From Neodidymelliopsis sp. IMI 364377 (Eukaryota > Ascomycota > Dothideomycetes > Pleosporales > Didymellaceae): a DNA stretch of 64,000 nucleotides. The DNA is taken from the NCBI GenBank assembly GCA_027946375.1, contig JAPEUT010000002.1:62001-126000 (forward strand). Reading direction: 5' to 3'. The position numbers and the translations under genes were made by a program. The notes beneath the pieces were generated by a model, which was given only the letters and a program-made list of their open reading frames with translations, was not told the DNA's origin and made no database searches. Shown here in pieces: positions 53,986 through 64,000 of the stretch (within the stretch, counting starts at the first letter, position 1; each line of letters begins with the position of its first letter).

Positions 53986-54612
53986 TCACACTTCGATCGC
54001 CTCGCGGACGAGCTCCACTTCTACAGTCCTCTGACCTTCACCCAGCTTTCCTTGAAGACCGTTGTCATAACGATCGAAACATAAGCTCCATAACCCAGGA
54101 TCGTCTGTTTCAACGGCAATGAAGCCCTCCCAATTCTCCATAAGGAAACGAATTTCCCCATCAGGACATACTCGTGCACCCCAAGGGCCGGTCAGCCCTT
54201 GCTCCGCCTCTGCGCGTAGGCCGTGGCAAATCTGGAAGATGTTCGAACCGGTGTCCAGATAAATCCAGTTTAGCTGTGGAGGCTCTTCTGAGATTGTGGA
54301 CACAAGACCTTCGAAATTGGAATCCGGGTATGGTAGATAATAGCCCGAGAATGAATGTAAAGGTTCGCCGTCGTAGGAGGAGAGCTGCACATACAATCCA
54401 CCTTTGCGGAGCACAACTTTACTGTCCTCAAACAACTCTTTGCGATCCGTTGGTGTTCTTTGCGAAGGTCTGCATTTCATATGGCTTTTGTCGGTCTTCC
54501 ATTCGGCATCGACACCCTGACTTTTAGTGTTTTCGGCTTGACTCTGGAGGTTCAGAACTGAGGTTGCTACCATGGGCACTGTAGCTGCCAACGATATGAG
54601 CCCAAGGACCAT
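53986..54612 (-). CDS. Conserved fungal hypothetical protein, 208 aa
   Basis: Single exon. It resembles a widespread fungal family of unknown function recognised by VVLRKGGLYVQL, FSGYYLPYPDSNFEGLVSTI, PPQLNWIYLDTGSNIFQICHGLRAEAEQGLTGPWG and MENWEGFIAVETDDPGLWSLCFDRYDNGLQGKL near the C-terminus. The first 22 residues (MVLGLISLAATVPMVATSVLNL) are hydrophobic, suggesting a signal peptide or anchor followed by a Lys/Glu-rich linker. Beta-strand content suggests a sandwich or beta-barrel domain. ATG 54612 is the only reasonable start. No enzymatic motif seen. Confidence 0.75.
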   Translation of the reverse strand: MVLGLISLAATVPMVATSVLNLQSQAENTKSQGVDAEWKTDKSHMKCRPSQRTPTDRKELFEDSKVVLRKGGLYVQLSSYDGEPLHSFSGYYLPYPDSNFEGLVSTISEEPPQLNWIYLDTGSNIFQICHGLRAEAEQGLTGPWGARVCPDGEIRFLMENWEGFIAVETDDPGLWSLCFDRYDNGLQGKLGEGQRTVEVELVREAIEV

Positions 54613-55381
54613 CCTGACGTTCGTAGTCGAAATCTTATGAGCTTTTGTCGAAGATTGCTGGCCTGGGTACCTGATACAACAGAGATAGAAGGTGGACTAC
54701 CTCCGGGATCTCACCTCCGTTCTTGCTAACCTACTCTGTCACCCACGACATCAATTAATCTTGCTTTCTTCGGTTCCGTTTCCGCTCGCCAATCTGCGGC
54801 ATGCGGCGCATCATTGCGGCTGTATGCGCTGCCAATCATGCCCGAACCGGAGAAGTCACCGCCTCTAGCGCTGCATTAAAGAACCCCACGTCCATAGACG
54901 AGAACATCGATCGACGTAACCGAGACGATCTCGTAGCCTGTGACGAACGAGCTGCATCAATCGTGAGCTGCACGACCGATATTGTAGTCGCCGACCTGCA
55001 CGTCGACGACCAAAAGCCCATTTTCTCCACAAATACAGCTGCATTAGTCGATGAACGACTACCCCTTCCGGAAGACAATCTCCAAACTATGCTATGTTAA
55101 GCAAGAAGGTGCATATGATCTTCGACAGCTCTCAAGTTATGAGTTGTTCCTACCGAAAGAGCTTGAGGCCTCGTCGCATGCATGACCGATCGTGTTACGC
55201 TACCTTAGTTGCATCTCTGCGGGTGAATGATGTGAGATCTGACCTGGCTTTATAGCTGCGCTGCATGCTCCCTCGACCAACAATCAAGTACCGTATCCAT
55301 CCTACACTTCTGCTTCTTAGCACTCCAGAGAAAGTGGCTTTACCAGCAGAAACACCTGAACAAAAGGGACGCAAAGACAAA
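54613..55381. other. Divergent intergenic region
   Basis: 770 bp between the 208-aa gene (-) and the Gly-rich gene (+). A 99-codon plus-strand frame at 54801-55100 starts with ATG but lacks supporting features. Confidence 0.4.
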
Positions 55382-55734
55382 ATGGCCGGAGAAGACAAAG
55401 CCAAGTACGACGTCAACTCAGGAGACAATCTGTGTATTGATGATACTTACAAAAGTTTAGAAACGACACATCCACCGGCAATGCGCCAGGCGGCAGAGGC
55501 GGCCCCGGCAACACTCCTGACGTTGGAGGCACCCTCTCCAATGTCCCCAGCCTCGGTGGAGTCGGTGGAAACAGCCCATCCAACGGCGACGACAAGGTCA
55601 AACGCGACGAAGGATTTGGCCTGGACAACAAAGATGTCAAGGGCAGCTTGAAGGTACACATCAAGTTGGATCTCGAAGCAGATATTCGGATCATTGCCAA
55701 GATAAAGGGAGATATTGCCATTGGGCTTTTGTAG
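55382..55734 (+). CDS. Small Gly/Asn-rich protein with amphipathic C-terminus, 98 aa
   Basis: Two exons, 55382-55404 and 55461-55734, separated by a 56-bp intron (GTACGA...TTTAG), give 98 aa in phase: MAGEDKAKNDTSTGNAPGG, then a Gly/Pro/Asn linker (GGRGGPGNTPDVGG, SLGGVGGNSPSNGDD) and a C-terminal amphipathic or beta stretch (GSLKVHIKLDLEADIRIIAKIKGDIAIGLL). The frame change between a Met-initiated start and the conserved-looking C-terminus is what revealed the intron. Many ascomycete genomes encode similar Gly-rich proteins ending in L-x-L-x-L-x-L type segments, function unknown. Its 3' end converges with the ankyrin gene at a distance of 625 bp. Confidence 0.65.
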
Positions 55735-56359
55735 ATGAAAGGATGTGCTTTTGTAATGCAGCATGACATGTGATGAATTCATGTATTCTCCAACAGAGCA
55801 GACATATGTATTGGTTTATTTACGTGATATGCATGGTTGTACACCGTCCCGCCTTAACATTTCATGCTTTTGCAAGGTGAGTCTGTTCCTATCTGCCCGG
55901 TTATATGTTCGATTTTCAAGTTGAATTGTATATGAGTACTAAGGTTAAAGTTGCAATTTGATTCTGGTGTTGCCATACTATGCCGTGACGTCAGTCTCTC
56001 TCTCTCACTCACTCGCCATTTCGGGGTTTAGTCTCATTGTGCAAGCACCAGACCACAACAGAGAGATTAGCAAAAACGACTGTATGTTTCAACCTTGCCG
56101 TGGGCCGCTCGTTCTTCGTTGTCCATATACAAGGTCTGAAACGGCCTCGAGCGTCCGATGTGATTTGACAACCACTCTAGGTTCCGTGTGAACAACATCA
56201 CACACCAAATGTACGTGGTGATGGAATGCTCAGTGCTATTTCCAAAAATGGAGATGTTCTACGTCTGAAATTACATTAGTAAATAAGAAGCCACTCTTAG
56301 TGCATGGGCCTTTTCCGCTGAAGCCGCCTTCGAACACCTATACGCCAGTATTATCATAA
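55735..56359. other. Convergent intergenic region
   Basis: 3' flanks of two converging genes; AT-rich, no gene found. Confidence 0.5.
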
Positions 56360-58010
56360 TCAAGCATTCCCCTTCGCAGCAATTGTGATCTTGTCAACCA
56401 TCTTGCTCGAAATTCCCAAGGTTCCGCCACACGCCACAAAGGTGAAGTCTCTCTCTGTCTCCCGCTCGACCATCTCCACAATCTCTACTGCGAGTGCTTT
56501 CCTGGAACAGAGTTTGAGATTCCAGGCCCGATCAAACAAGTTTGCGAAAGCTTCCGCGGCCATGTTGCGGCTGCCGGTGGTGTCATCGCTCGGTTGCAGG
56601 AGGAGGCTGACAGTGCGTATTATGATGCGGTGGATCCAGTTGAGGTCCTCGCACCTGATGGCTCGGTCAAACGCCTCGACTAGAGGCACGTTGTCGAGCA
56701 CAAAATCGACAATCTGAGAGTTGGGGTACGTCGATGGCATAGACGCAAAGAGTTGCGCATACCAAATTCTTCCGCGGCGTTCGGATGTTTCGAGATCATG
56801 GAAGAGAAGGGTGCGGACTATATCGAGGTTTTGTGTATAGATCGCCATGGACATGGGGCTTGTAAAGGGGCGACTGTTGTGTGCTGGAGAACGGCGGAAA
56901 AGATCGAACGATTGAATGCCGTAGGCCAGGAGCGCTTCCACGGCGGGCATGTTTTCAAAGAGGATCGCCAAGGGAAGGCAGGCTGTATGCACAATGGAGT
57001 TACGTGCTGAGCCATTCGCAAGGAGTGAAGTGAGTGTGGCGACGTCGTTGTTAACGATAGCGTGTGCTGCCTCCCAATGGAGGTGTTTAGCGCCAGTCCA
57101 GGTGGTATCGAGGTTCATAGAAGCATTTCCTGTTGGGAAACCGGAACGTTCATAGTCAATTAGTGTTTCAATGAACAGCTTGACAGCATCTTTCCGCCGT
57201 GCATAGATGGCGTGTGCGTATGCCGAAAGTCCTTGGCTGTCCCGAAGGCATGGGTCTGCGTCTTGGTCAAGAAGGAGCTCGACGATCTCTGTGGACTCTG
57301 AGACGAAAGGAGACCGAATAATAGCCATCAAAGGAGTGATTGGATGTTGAGGATAACCGGGGAACGACCCCATGCCATTGACATCGATGCCGCTGTTGAG
57401 GTACTGAATGAGTGAAGCAGGGCTGACCCAACCGATTTGTTGCATGAAAGCTGTTGCTGATGCCGAGACTTCTTTTTGAACCTTCGGGCTCTTGCGTATG
57501 GTACTAGTTGGGTAAGGCTGCACGCTCAGAGTTTTGGTACCAGCTGTTGAAGAGCTGTATGTCGAGCTGTCATCCGAGTCCTGCATCGAGTTCTAGAAGG
57601 TCTTAGTAGTTGTCTCAGTCGTCTTGGGGAATACCAATAGCTATACGCACCAACAGATCGCTCAACACCAACTCTTTTGCTGCCCAAGCTGTGTACACAG
57701 CATTGGTCCTTTCTTGCAGCTTTTTTTTCTCGAGTGCGCTGTTAGCCGTGACGGCTTCACGAATGCAACGTTCCAGAGCGTTGTTCAGGGCATTAATCTC
57801 CCCTCGAAGTTGTGCGACCTGTCCTTCTGTGCTCTGTCGCGAACGCTCCGAGCTCAGGCTGTCAACGCTGTGTTTTTCCGCGGCACTAATCTCATCATCT
57901 TCAATAGGGGCAATCGAGATCTGGATGTGTTTGTCTTTGGTGATGTCGGCAACGCTGTCATTCCGCTGAAGTACATCGCCGGCGATGCCTACAACACTGA
58001 CGGTCGCCAT
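56360..58010 (-). CDS. Ankyrin-repeat protein with N-terminal coiled coil
   Basis: Exons 58010-57651 and 57592-56360 (58-bp intron GTGCGT...TTCTAG, CTACTAAG branch) give 530 aa in phase. Residues about 62-115 are a coiled coil (GQVAQLRGEINALNNALERCIREAVTANSALEKKKLQERTNAV). The C-terminal half has degenerate ankyrin-type repeats: PITPLMAIIRSPFVSESTEIVELLLDQDADPCLRDSQGLSAYAHAIYARRKDAVKLFIE and SPMSMAIYTQNLDIVRTLLFHD. The N-terminal MATVSVVGIAGDVLQ faintly recalls fungal NLR-type N-domains, but no NACHT or NB-ARC follows. The frame upstream of ATG 58010 encodes further hydrophobic residues (RLLLYAAVAM) until a stop, so an undetected upstream exon is possible. It sits just downstream of a HET-domain gene on the same strand. 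Confidence 0.75.
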
Positions 58011-58892
58011 TGCGACAGCGGCGTAAAGGAGGAGTCGTGAAACTTGCGCAAACACGAGAAGGAGTCAATAAGACTAAGTAAGCGTCTAGCCTTAGGGCTG
58101 AGATACGCCATCCACGTGCGACGCAGTCAGCCTTGCAGCAGATCCAGAATCCAATACATTTCGGGGGCTATGCGGCGAATCAAGTTGGCGCGTATGGAAC
58201 GCCCTACATGCTTTAACCCCGCAAACAACCAAAAGGTTCCCAATTGTAGAAGGAGCGCTGCGCTCAATTCTCTTCTCGGTTGCGAAACGCTGAGCGCTGG
58301 CTTGGAGGCGCTAGAAAACCTGTGACAGCGCCATCTCGAGTCTGAGCACTGAGCACGGCCCGGGGCTCGGAACTCGGGAAGGTCTGTGGCTTGGCTATAA
58401 GGGGCGCCCCACAGTCGTTCGAAGTGCGGATCGATGAAATTTGCAGTTGCAGTTGTGTTGTGATGTAATTGCAACGGAGCATGGAATTGTTGTTGTTGTA
58501 GTGCTGGACCCTGCGTGGTGTTGCACTGAGATACCGGGCCCGAATTAGTCCTGCACGTAATTACAAGGGTGCCTAGCTGGTCTTCTTGATCCTCGCAGTG
58601 CATCAAGACAAGGAACAAGCAACTGCCGAAACAGCGAGCCCCGCTCGAAGACGGCCCTCGAACTCCCTCCGACGAACCATGACAGCGGCCATCTGGCTCT
58701 AACTGGGTTGTGAAAAGAAAACAGAATAAATGAATCGAACGCTAATAACGAAAGGCCCAGGTTGCAATGCTTGAGATGAATTAAGCGACGTGAACTGCGC
58801 AGAGACCCGCTCTGGCATTTCTCGTGTATTGACAAGGTTGTGTCCAGGCCGACTTCCACAGAACGATAGAAAGATGGAGTTGAGTAGTACGT
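58011..58892. other. Intergenic between HET gene and ankyrin gene
   Basis: 880 bp; probable HET terminator and ankyrin-gene promoter. Short frames on the minus strand have no support. Confidence 0.45.
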
Positions 58893-60788
58893 TCAGGCCC
58901 TTAGATTCTTGGTTTGGACTTGTCTTCGTCTGACCATTGTTAGAGTGAGCAGGCATTGCTTCTCCAAACGATCAACGTTGTGAAGTGGACTTTGACGTTT
59001 CCATTGCATTTGACTTCTCAGCACAAGCTGGAAGTCGTTATTCAAGTTCAGATAAGTCGTCAGCCCCCGGCCAATGGGTATGGAAACAGCGTCTAGAGGC
59101 TCGCGCTCACTCAGTTCAATGTGGCTGAGATACCTTAGGTGCGCGTTCGGATAAAGCGTGCAGATAACGCCTTGTGCACGTTCATGAGAACAAGACAGTA
59201 ACCTGGGGTTCATTGATAGAGCGACCAGTGGGATATCCATATCCGAGGTATGCCAGAAGGTAGCCAGATGCAGTGCATGTTGGTCGTCTCTTGAGTACTC
59301 GCGAAAGCCAGAATCGCCCATGTTCGTCGAGCGGATGGCGATGTCTACGCGATCGTCATACTGTAACGGTCTCGGAAGATCAAGTGATATACGCTCCCCT
59401 GAACTGGCAAAAGTCAAAGGCTTTGTTTCCATGTAGATAGTATGAACTTGGAGTTCGTGAACGTTTTCGAACGAGTGCAACTCTGTCTCGATGATGGAAG
59501 GAAAGTGTTGTCTTGAATATGTCCCCCGCTCGTTGTCTTTGTGTAGCAAGATACCGACGAATCCACCCCGACGCCGGCGGCAATCCAGAAAAGCTACTGT
59601 CCATGTAGTCATATTGACTTTCTCAGCACACATACGAAGCTTTCGGACGCTTGATAGAGTTAGCCTGACGCCGTGCTCTCTTGCAATAGCTTTTTGGACA
59701 CTGTCGTCTGAGGTTGTAAGATATCCCGAATCGCTCGAGTGGTGTATTCGAATGTGCCAGAACACACCTTGAAATTTGAGGAGGTGTCCACTTCGCCTAA
59801 CGCGTGAAGAAGACTGAGCTGGAAGTTTTTGTTGCTTCAACACTGTATCCAGTACCGGATAAGGCATGTAACCTGCCGAGTGGGCGAAGTAGTTGGGCGA
59901 GGTCGAGAAAAGTCCGGTTGTGCCAACGATTGCCACCTCGTCAGTCTGATGTGCCTCGGGGGTTTGCAATACGCTCCGACTCGTGTCGTTAGCAGGTTGT
60001 AACATGGTCAAGTCGTCTAATGATGATGGCGATCTCGGTGGCTGCGGACCAGCAACAGCAGCGAAGAAAGCAAATATGGAGGCGTCGTCGGATCTTGCCA
60101 ATAACTCCTCTTGAAGCCGCACAAAAGCTCTTCTTCCCTCTCCATAGATGAGCGGCATGTTGATATCGAAGAGACCCAATAGGCAGTAGGCTTCATCTTC
60201 TATCCTGCTCGTTTGACGGTCGGCTGCCCACGACATTCTCTCGGCTATACTGTACCTTTCAAGGCCAGTCCCGTCAAACAGTGCACCTGCACCTATGCCA
60301 GTACGCTGTGATATTGCAGATGTCAAGGAAGTCTTGAATCCGATTTCTGTCCAAGACGAATCGAAGAACAGGACATCAGCTGGAGCAAGCAGTTCCTGGA
60401 GTGTCCAACCTCGATCGAACCAACGACTCTCACGAAAATTCGTGATATCGTGGACATCGCTCAAGTAGGCATAACAGACGTCAGCGTGTCTGTAATACAT
60501 ATACATTGAGTTGATCGCTTCGGTCAATTCTGCGCTTGAATCCTTGTTGATGCAGCAAGTATCCACCCAGAAGTACTTCAGTCCGTCTCTCATGGCTTGG
60601 TTGCCACATGATCGGATTTTTGTGCACCCGACCTTGCCTTCGTATGTGCGGTTGATGATGTCGGCAAATAGGACCTCATCGTGAGCCGAGCCCCAAGTAT
60701 GTGACAGGATGGCGTATGGTGGAACATCCTGACCAATGAGCTCAACAAAGCTGATCTCGCCATCTTCTTCGATTTGCAGGAGCCGCAT
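58893..60788 (-). CDS. HET-domain (heterokaryon incompatibility) protein
   Basis: 631-aa single-exon protein with a canonical HET domain, as in fungal incompatibility genes het-6, het-E and tol. Three HET blocks are clear: PPYAILSHTWG (residues 23-33), YFWVDTCCINKDSSAELTEAINSMYMYYRHADVCYAYLSDV (about 70-110) and SRWFDRGWTLQELLAP (about 120-135), with IEDEAYCLLGLFDINMPLIYGEGRRAFVRLQEE after. In known systems HET triggers cell death on non-self recognition; whether this one does is unknown. The C-terminal 400 residues are beta-rich with no repeat or NACHT. ATG 60788 starts MRLLQIEEDGEISFVEL, a typical start. No signal peptide. AT-rich DNA lies upstream. Confidence 0.93.
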   Translation of the reverse strand: MRLLQIEEDGEISFVELIGQDVPPYAILSHTWGSAHDEVLFADIINRTYEGKVGCTKIRSCGNQAMRDGLKYFWVDTCCINKDSSAELTEAINSMYMYYRHADVCYAYLSDVHDITNFRESRWFDRGWTLQELLAPADVLFFDSSWTEIGFKTSLTSAISQRTGIGAGALFDGTGLERYSIAERMSWAADRQTSRIEDEAYCLLGLFDINMPLIYGEGRRAFVRLQEELLARSDDASIFAFFAAVAGPQPPRSPSSLDDLTMLQPANDTSRSVLQTPEAHQTDEVAIVGTTGLFSTSPNYFAHSAGYMPYPVLDTVLKQQKLPAQSSSRVRRSGHLLKFQGVFWHIRIHHSSDSGYLTTSDDSVQKAIAREHGVRLTLSSVRKLRMCAEKVNMTTWTVAFLDCRRRRGGFVGILLHKDNERGTYSRQHFPSIIETELHSFENVHELQVHTIYMETKPLTFASSGERISLDLPRPLQYDDRVDIAIRSTNMGDSGFREYSRDDQHALHLATFWHTSDMDIPLVALSMNPRLLSCSHERAQGVICTLYPNAHLRYLSHIELSEREPLDAVSIPIGRGLTTYLNLNNDFQLVLRSQMQWKRQSPLHNVDRLEKQCLLTLTMVRRRQVQTKNLRA

Positions 60789-61414
60789 TTTACCGTATCG
60801 ATTAGATCACAAAACCGCTGGAAGTTATCGTGGTTACACTAAAAGTAATACCGGCTTAATTGTAGTGTACTCTGTGTCTGAGAGGCGGCTGTGAATAGGC
60901 TGCCACATTTCATGAAACTGACAAGGTTGGGGGCCAAAATGACGGCTAAGCATGGTTCCAATGTGCGGCTGGCTAGAGACAAAAAAATGCCGCATTGAAG
61001 TATGAAAAGGTAGCAACATTAAAAGCAAGAGACAGATCTTCTTAAGTGGTCAATAATTGAAAAAGTGAGAGTGCCGGTAGCAGAGCGCAGGCGTGGCTAA
61101 AATGGTAACGTGGTAGCAACTGAGATAAGACAAACACGCGACACAGCAATAATATTGCGGTTGGACTATTTACTCTTTAGTATTGCTTCTGCACATAAAC
61201 ATTACAATATTTGACATCGCGCACATATGTCCATAATATATAGGTAACAATTACACCCGTTTATTTGGAAATTACAATCCAAGCCCACAATCTAGGATGT
61301 AAGGGGCTAAAACTAACCTAAACTATCTTGAATGCTACTTATGAGAACTCACTACAGGCATAGCAATCTCTTACAACAATTCAGCCTTAGGTTTGTTTAG
61401 TAAAAAGATGAAGT
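60789..61414. other. AT-rich intergenic region
   Basis: Upstream of the HET gene. Noticeably AT-rich from about 61000 to 61370 compared with the rest, without gene or repeat I can define. Confidence 0.55.
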
Positions 61415-62172
61415 CTATACCCTCCCACCAATTCTCGTAACACTCTCGTGTGCCTCTTCCATCGGACCTGCATATACCTTCCTCCCATGCGCGAACCAAA
61501 ACAACCCAGCAAACGCCATCACCGAGCCCTACAATAGACAGCTCCAATTCATGTTCCCCCGCATAACGGGCAGATTCTGGGGCCAAGAAGCTGGAAAAAA
61601 CATCATAAATGCACTCCACACAGTCGCATATCCATTTACAATCACACTCCACTTGCCCAACGACCACGGCGCCGCTGGGAGTTGACTTGGGTCGGTGATA
61701 CTTGTGTATAGTAGGAAAGAGAAAGGGGGGAGATAGCTGCCCAAAAAGCCATCGACGGTCAAATTAACGATGGCGATGAAAAGCGTCGCACTGGATCTGT
61801 TGAGAAACTTAGAAGGCAGGTGACAAGCGTAGCGGCGCCGATACCAATGGAAGGAACTTTCATGCGCGGATCCATCTAGGAGAGGAAACAGGCGTTGAGC
61901 ACTGCGTTGTCTCTTGAGAAAGCTCAGAGTTGCCGCGATGTCATGGAGAGGGAGGAGATGGTATAGAAGGCGAACATGGTGACTACGAGAGAAGAAATGG
62001 CAGTGCCACCTGCGACGGAGCGGGTGGACTGCGTGAAGCTCTCGATGAAAAGACAGCCGGATGGAGTGTTGAGGGCAAGGTCTATGTCGCCAATGCAGTA
62101 GAGGATTGTGACGAGCATGGAGAAGCCGGTTGGGCCGTTTATGAAGATGAAGCCTGATTGGTTTCTTGTTAG
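61415..62172 (-). pseudogene. Decayed amino-acid/GABA permease fragment (APC family)
   Basis: Conceptual pieces match the C-terminal half of fungal APC amino-acid or choline/GABA permeases: ILYCIGDIDLALNTPSG, AFSRDNAVLN, SATLFIAIVNLTVDGFLGSYLPPFSFLLYTSI, and NLPVMRGNMNWSCLL followed by GSVMAFAGLFWFAHGRKVYAGP. The frame is broken by stops at 61924-61926 (TGA), 61876-61878 (TAG) and 61529-61531 (TAG), and a frameshift near 61802-61816. The N-terminal half is missing; the fragment ends just before a poly(T)/poly(A) tract at 62248-62283. It is clearly nonfunctional as a transporter. It lies between the HET gene and an alpha-arrestin, a family that controls such permeases. Confidence 0.82.
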
Positions 62173-62247
62173 AGCAGAAGCGTTTGGTCGATATGGCTGC
62201 GCTAGCTTGGAAGGTGTGTGAGCAGTGCAGCTTCGGCTGCATTGTGC

Positions 62248-62283
<36 letters not shown>
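62248..62283. repeat. T25A11 homopolymer junction
   Basis: 25 T followed directly by 11 A. It sits between the arrestin 3' flank and the truncated permease fragment, and may mark an insertion or retrotransposition junction; length may be affected by sequencing error. Confidence 0.8.
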
Positions 62284-62425
62284 TAGAAATCGAGTGGATA
62301 TTAGCTAGAACAACTACAAAATTGCGAGATCGCAGACACTCAATTCCGCCCTTGGAGAATCTCGAAAGATTTCATATAGTTTCCCAGAACGGTGCGCCAG
62401 AGCAGACATTACAATCACACCACCT

Positions 62426-63831
62426 TCACCTGCTACTGGCATTCCTCATTTCGAACCCCTCCAATCCATTTCTTACTGTAGTGCAAATGGCTTCGTCGTA
62501 TGTTGGCGGCGCTGAGAAGCCATATTCACCTAGGGACTGAGGTTGCTCACCGCTCGGGGTAGCGGGCGGACAATTTCTCAATAAATATGGGTCTTCCTTG
62601 TCGAGACGTTGCCTCGGAAGCATCCCCGACGATATTTGCACAGGTGTTCTCACCTGTACAAAGAATACCCTACCATCATGCCCACTGCTACGGCACTGCC
62701 AGCCCATAAGTAACTCAAGTTCGTATCTCCTTGCCAGATTGCAGGTCGCAAAGTTGGGCACCACAGTATCGTCTAGTGTAACATCGCCCCAGAGTCTCGA
62801 GTCGATGTCTCGATGCGCCCCTGGAATATCCGAAGCAGCAAAAACGGGGAGGCCGATGTTACTGAGCGATTGCAGGGTCCAGAATCTCATTTCTCCATGT
62901 GTTGCTGCTCCTGCAGTTATGTCCGTATACCCAACGAGCAACATTTGAAATGATTGTAGATACAAGTCTTGTGTGTGCTGGTTGAGTTTTGTGACGGAGA
63001 TATTCAAAGCAAGTTTTCGATGGCTTGGTGTTGGAAGTTGAGCTGCAGAATCTTTGGTAAGCTGGAAGTCTGCTTGAAATCTCGCTGCTATCAAAATCTC
63101 AGCTGGTGCCAGTCCATCGGTTTCTTTGTCGGAAATTCGGGATGGCAGTGGTAAGGAACTCGGACCCAGTATTGTCGCGCGCGCAGTTGCCATGGCTATA
63201 CGTGATGACTTTCTGGTGTCGTAGCGGAGTGGCTGAGTGCTTGTAGGCCAGACAGTGATTGGAAAAGTCTGCATTTTGTTAGTTGTTGGTGGCTTCGTAA
63301 TGTATCAATACGAACCTTTATCAGTCTGCTTTTGAACATGTTCCTCAGAGTAGTAACACCAACCTCTATACGGTATGTAATATCGCAACCTCTGTGAAGA
63401 TCTCCAAGTGTTGGAGGCAGCTTCTGCACAAGAGTCGCTCTTCCGGTTTTCACCTCGCAGCTACCCAGGTGATAGGTTGTAGGATCGAGCGGGCATGAAG
63501 AGCAGTCTTGGGCCCACGGTACCCGGAGCTTGAAATCGAAGCTATGGCGTCCAATCTCGAGCCGGACGACGTCCGCTTTGCTTGAAGTCGATGTAATCAC
63601 ACTCGGTAGAATGCGATGCTCCTCGCGTGCAATGACATGTCTTTCTTGTTCCCGTCGTGAGAACAACAGCCCCGGTGCGCCGGTTAAGGTGGTTCTACTT
63701 TCGCCGATCAAATTTACGGCGAACCTCAAAATTGTTGTAGGTTGTGCGCAATCGAGGTGGATTTTTCCTGTAATCAAGTCTCCACTTGAGAACTTTCCAA
63801 CTTTGTTTTCGAGATGTACATGGACGTCCAT
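62426..63831 (-). CDS. Alpha-arrestin-like protein with PPxY motif
   Basis: Adaptor linking plasma-membrane transporters to Rsp5-type (Nedd4) ubiquitin ligases for endocytosis. Exons 63831-63316 and 63268-62426 (47-bp intron 63269-63315, GTTCGT...ATGCAG) give 452 aa in phase. Arrestin N-domain features: MDVHVHLENKVGKFSSGDLITGKIHLDC, LRFAVNLIGESRTTL, HSFDFKLRVPWAQDC, TYRIEVGV; C-domain: LNISVTKLNQHTQDLYLQSFQMLLVGYT. Near the C-terminus SAPPTYDEA is a PPxY motif for WW-domain ligases. ATG 63831 starts the first beta strand. The adjacent decayed amino-acid permease is the kind of cargo such adaptors handle, probably coincidence. Confidence 0.86.
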
Positions 63832-64000
63832 AATCTGTGTGAAGGAGAAAGCACGTGACTATGCCTGATGCGAAAAACGGGAGTAAGCTGATGAGTTAAC
63901 GACGGATGCGATTGGAATGAAGTTGTAGATTTGCGCCTTAAAATAAGCGTTCGATAGCTAGGTATGCTGCAAGCATCAATACAACTCACTCAACTCGGTC

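Noticed and set aside
54801..55100. 99-codon plus-strand ORF starting with ATG
   Set aside because: No family features, antisense frame equally long, no splice or leader support; could be real but not claimable.
60789..61414. Transposon or RIP-mutated repeat upstream of HET
   Set aside because: AT-rich but without terminal repeats, transposase remnants or duplicated copy in the window.
1..64000. CRISPR array, operons, bacterial origin
   Set aside because: Introns in most genes and fungal families exclude a prokaryotic reading; no spaced repeats found.

Overview
This 64 kb window looks like nuclear DNA of a filamentous ascomycete, most likely a dothideomycete of the Pleosporales type. Genes lie on both strands and carry short introns (about 43-105 bp) with GTRNGT-like donors and CTRAY branch points. 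The gene content is typically fungal: HET, DUF7053, DUF3602 (Par32-like), OPY2, AtfA, PL1 pectate lyase and a Dal5-type permease. Lineage is inferred from gene style only. Every spliced model below was assembled by hand from splice sites and reading phase; no transcript data were available.

Layout. 1-8.7 kb is metabolism and uptake: a left-truncated fatty-aldehyde-type ALDH (-), a secreted PL1 pectate lyase (-), a sugar-porter MFS transporter (+) and a Dal5-like anion symporter (+). 8.9-20.2 kb holds an F-box protein with a Cys-rich tail (+), a disordered SP/TP-rich protein (+), a type II Golgi-like glycosyltransferase (-), a Tyr/Ser/Arg-rich low-complexity protein (+), a DUF7053 protein (-) and a thioredoxin with a C-terminal membrane segment (-). 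21.4-28.5 kb carries the AtfA-type bZIP factor, 5-hydroxyisourate hydrolase with a PTS2-like N-terminus, and the HOG-pathway membrane anchor OPY2, all on the minus strand. 30.5-40.2 kb has a calcineurin-like phosphoesterase, a small membrane protein, a conserved hypothetical with an in-frame TAA near its start, a nearly gene-free 2.8 kb stretch with an orphan tRNA 3' half, a Par32-like DUF3602 protein and actin-related protein Arp1. 40.8-52.1 kb contains PX-PH phospholipase D (1874 aa), an alpha/beta hydrolase and a disordered 1160-aa protein with a poly-Glu run. 53-64 kb is the most accessory-looking part: two tiny spliced genes (59 and 98 aa), a conserved secreted or membrane-anchored hypothetical, an ankyrin/coiled-coil protein next to a HET-domain gene, a decayed amino-acid permease beside a T25A11 tract, and an alpha-arrestin with a PPxY motif.

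There is no secondary-metabolite cluster, CRISPR array or intact transposon. The best leads are noncanonical splicing (a possible AT-AG donor in the pectate lyase and two GC-AG introns sharing GCATGTC), the HET/ankyrin pair next to a decaying permease, the two small membrane or Gly-rich genes, the PTS2-like motif on HIU hydrolase, TGACGT sites upstream of atfA, and proximity of two stress-pathway genes (atfA and OPY2).
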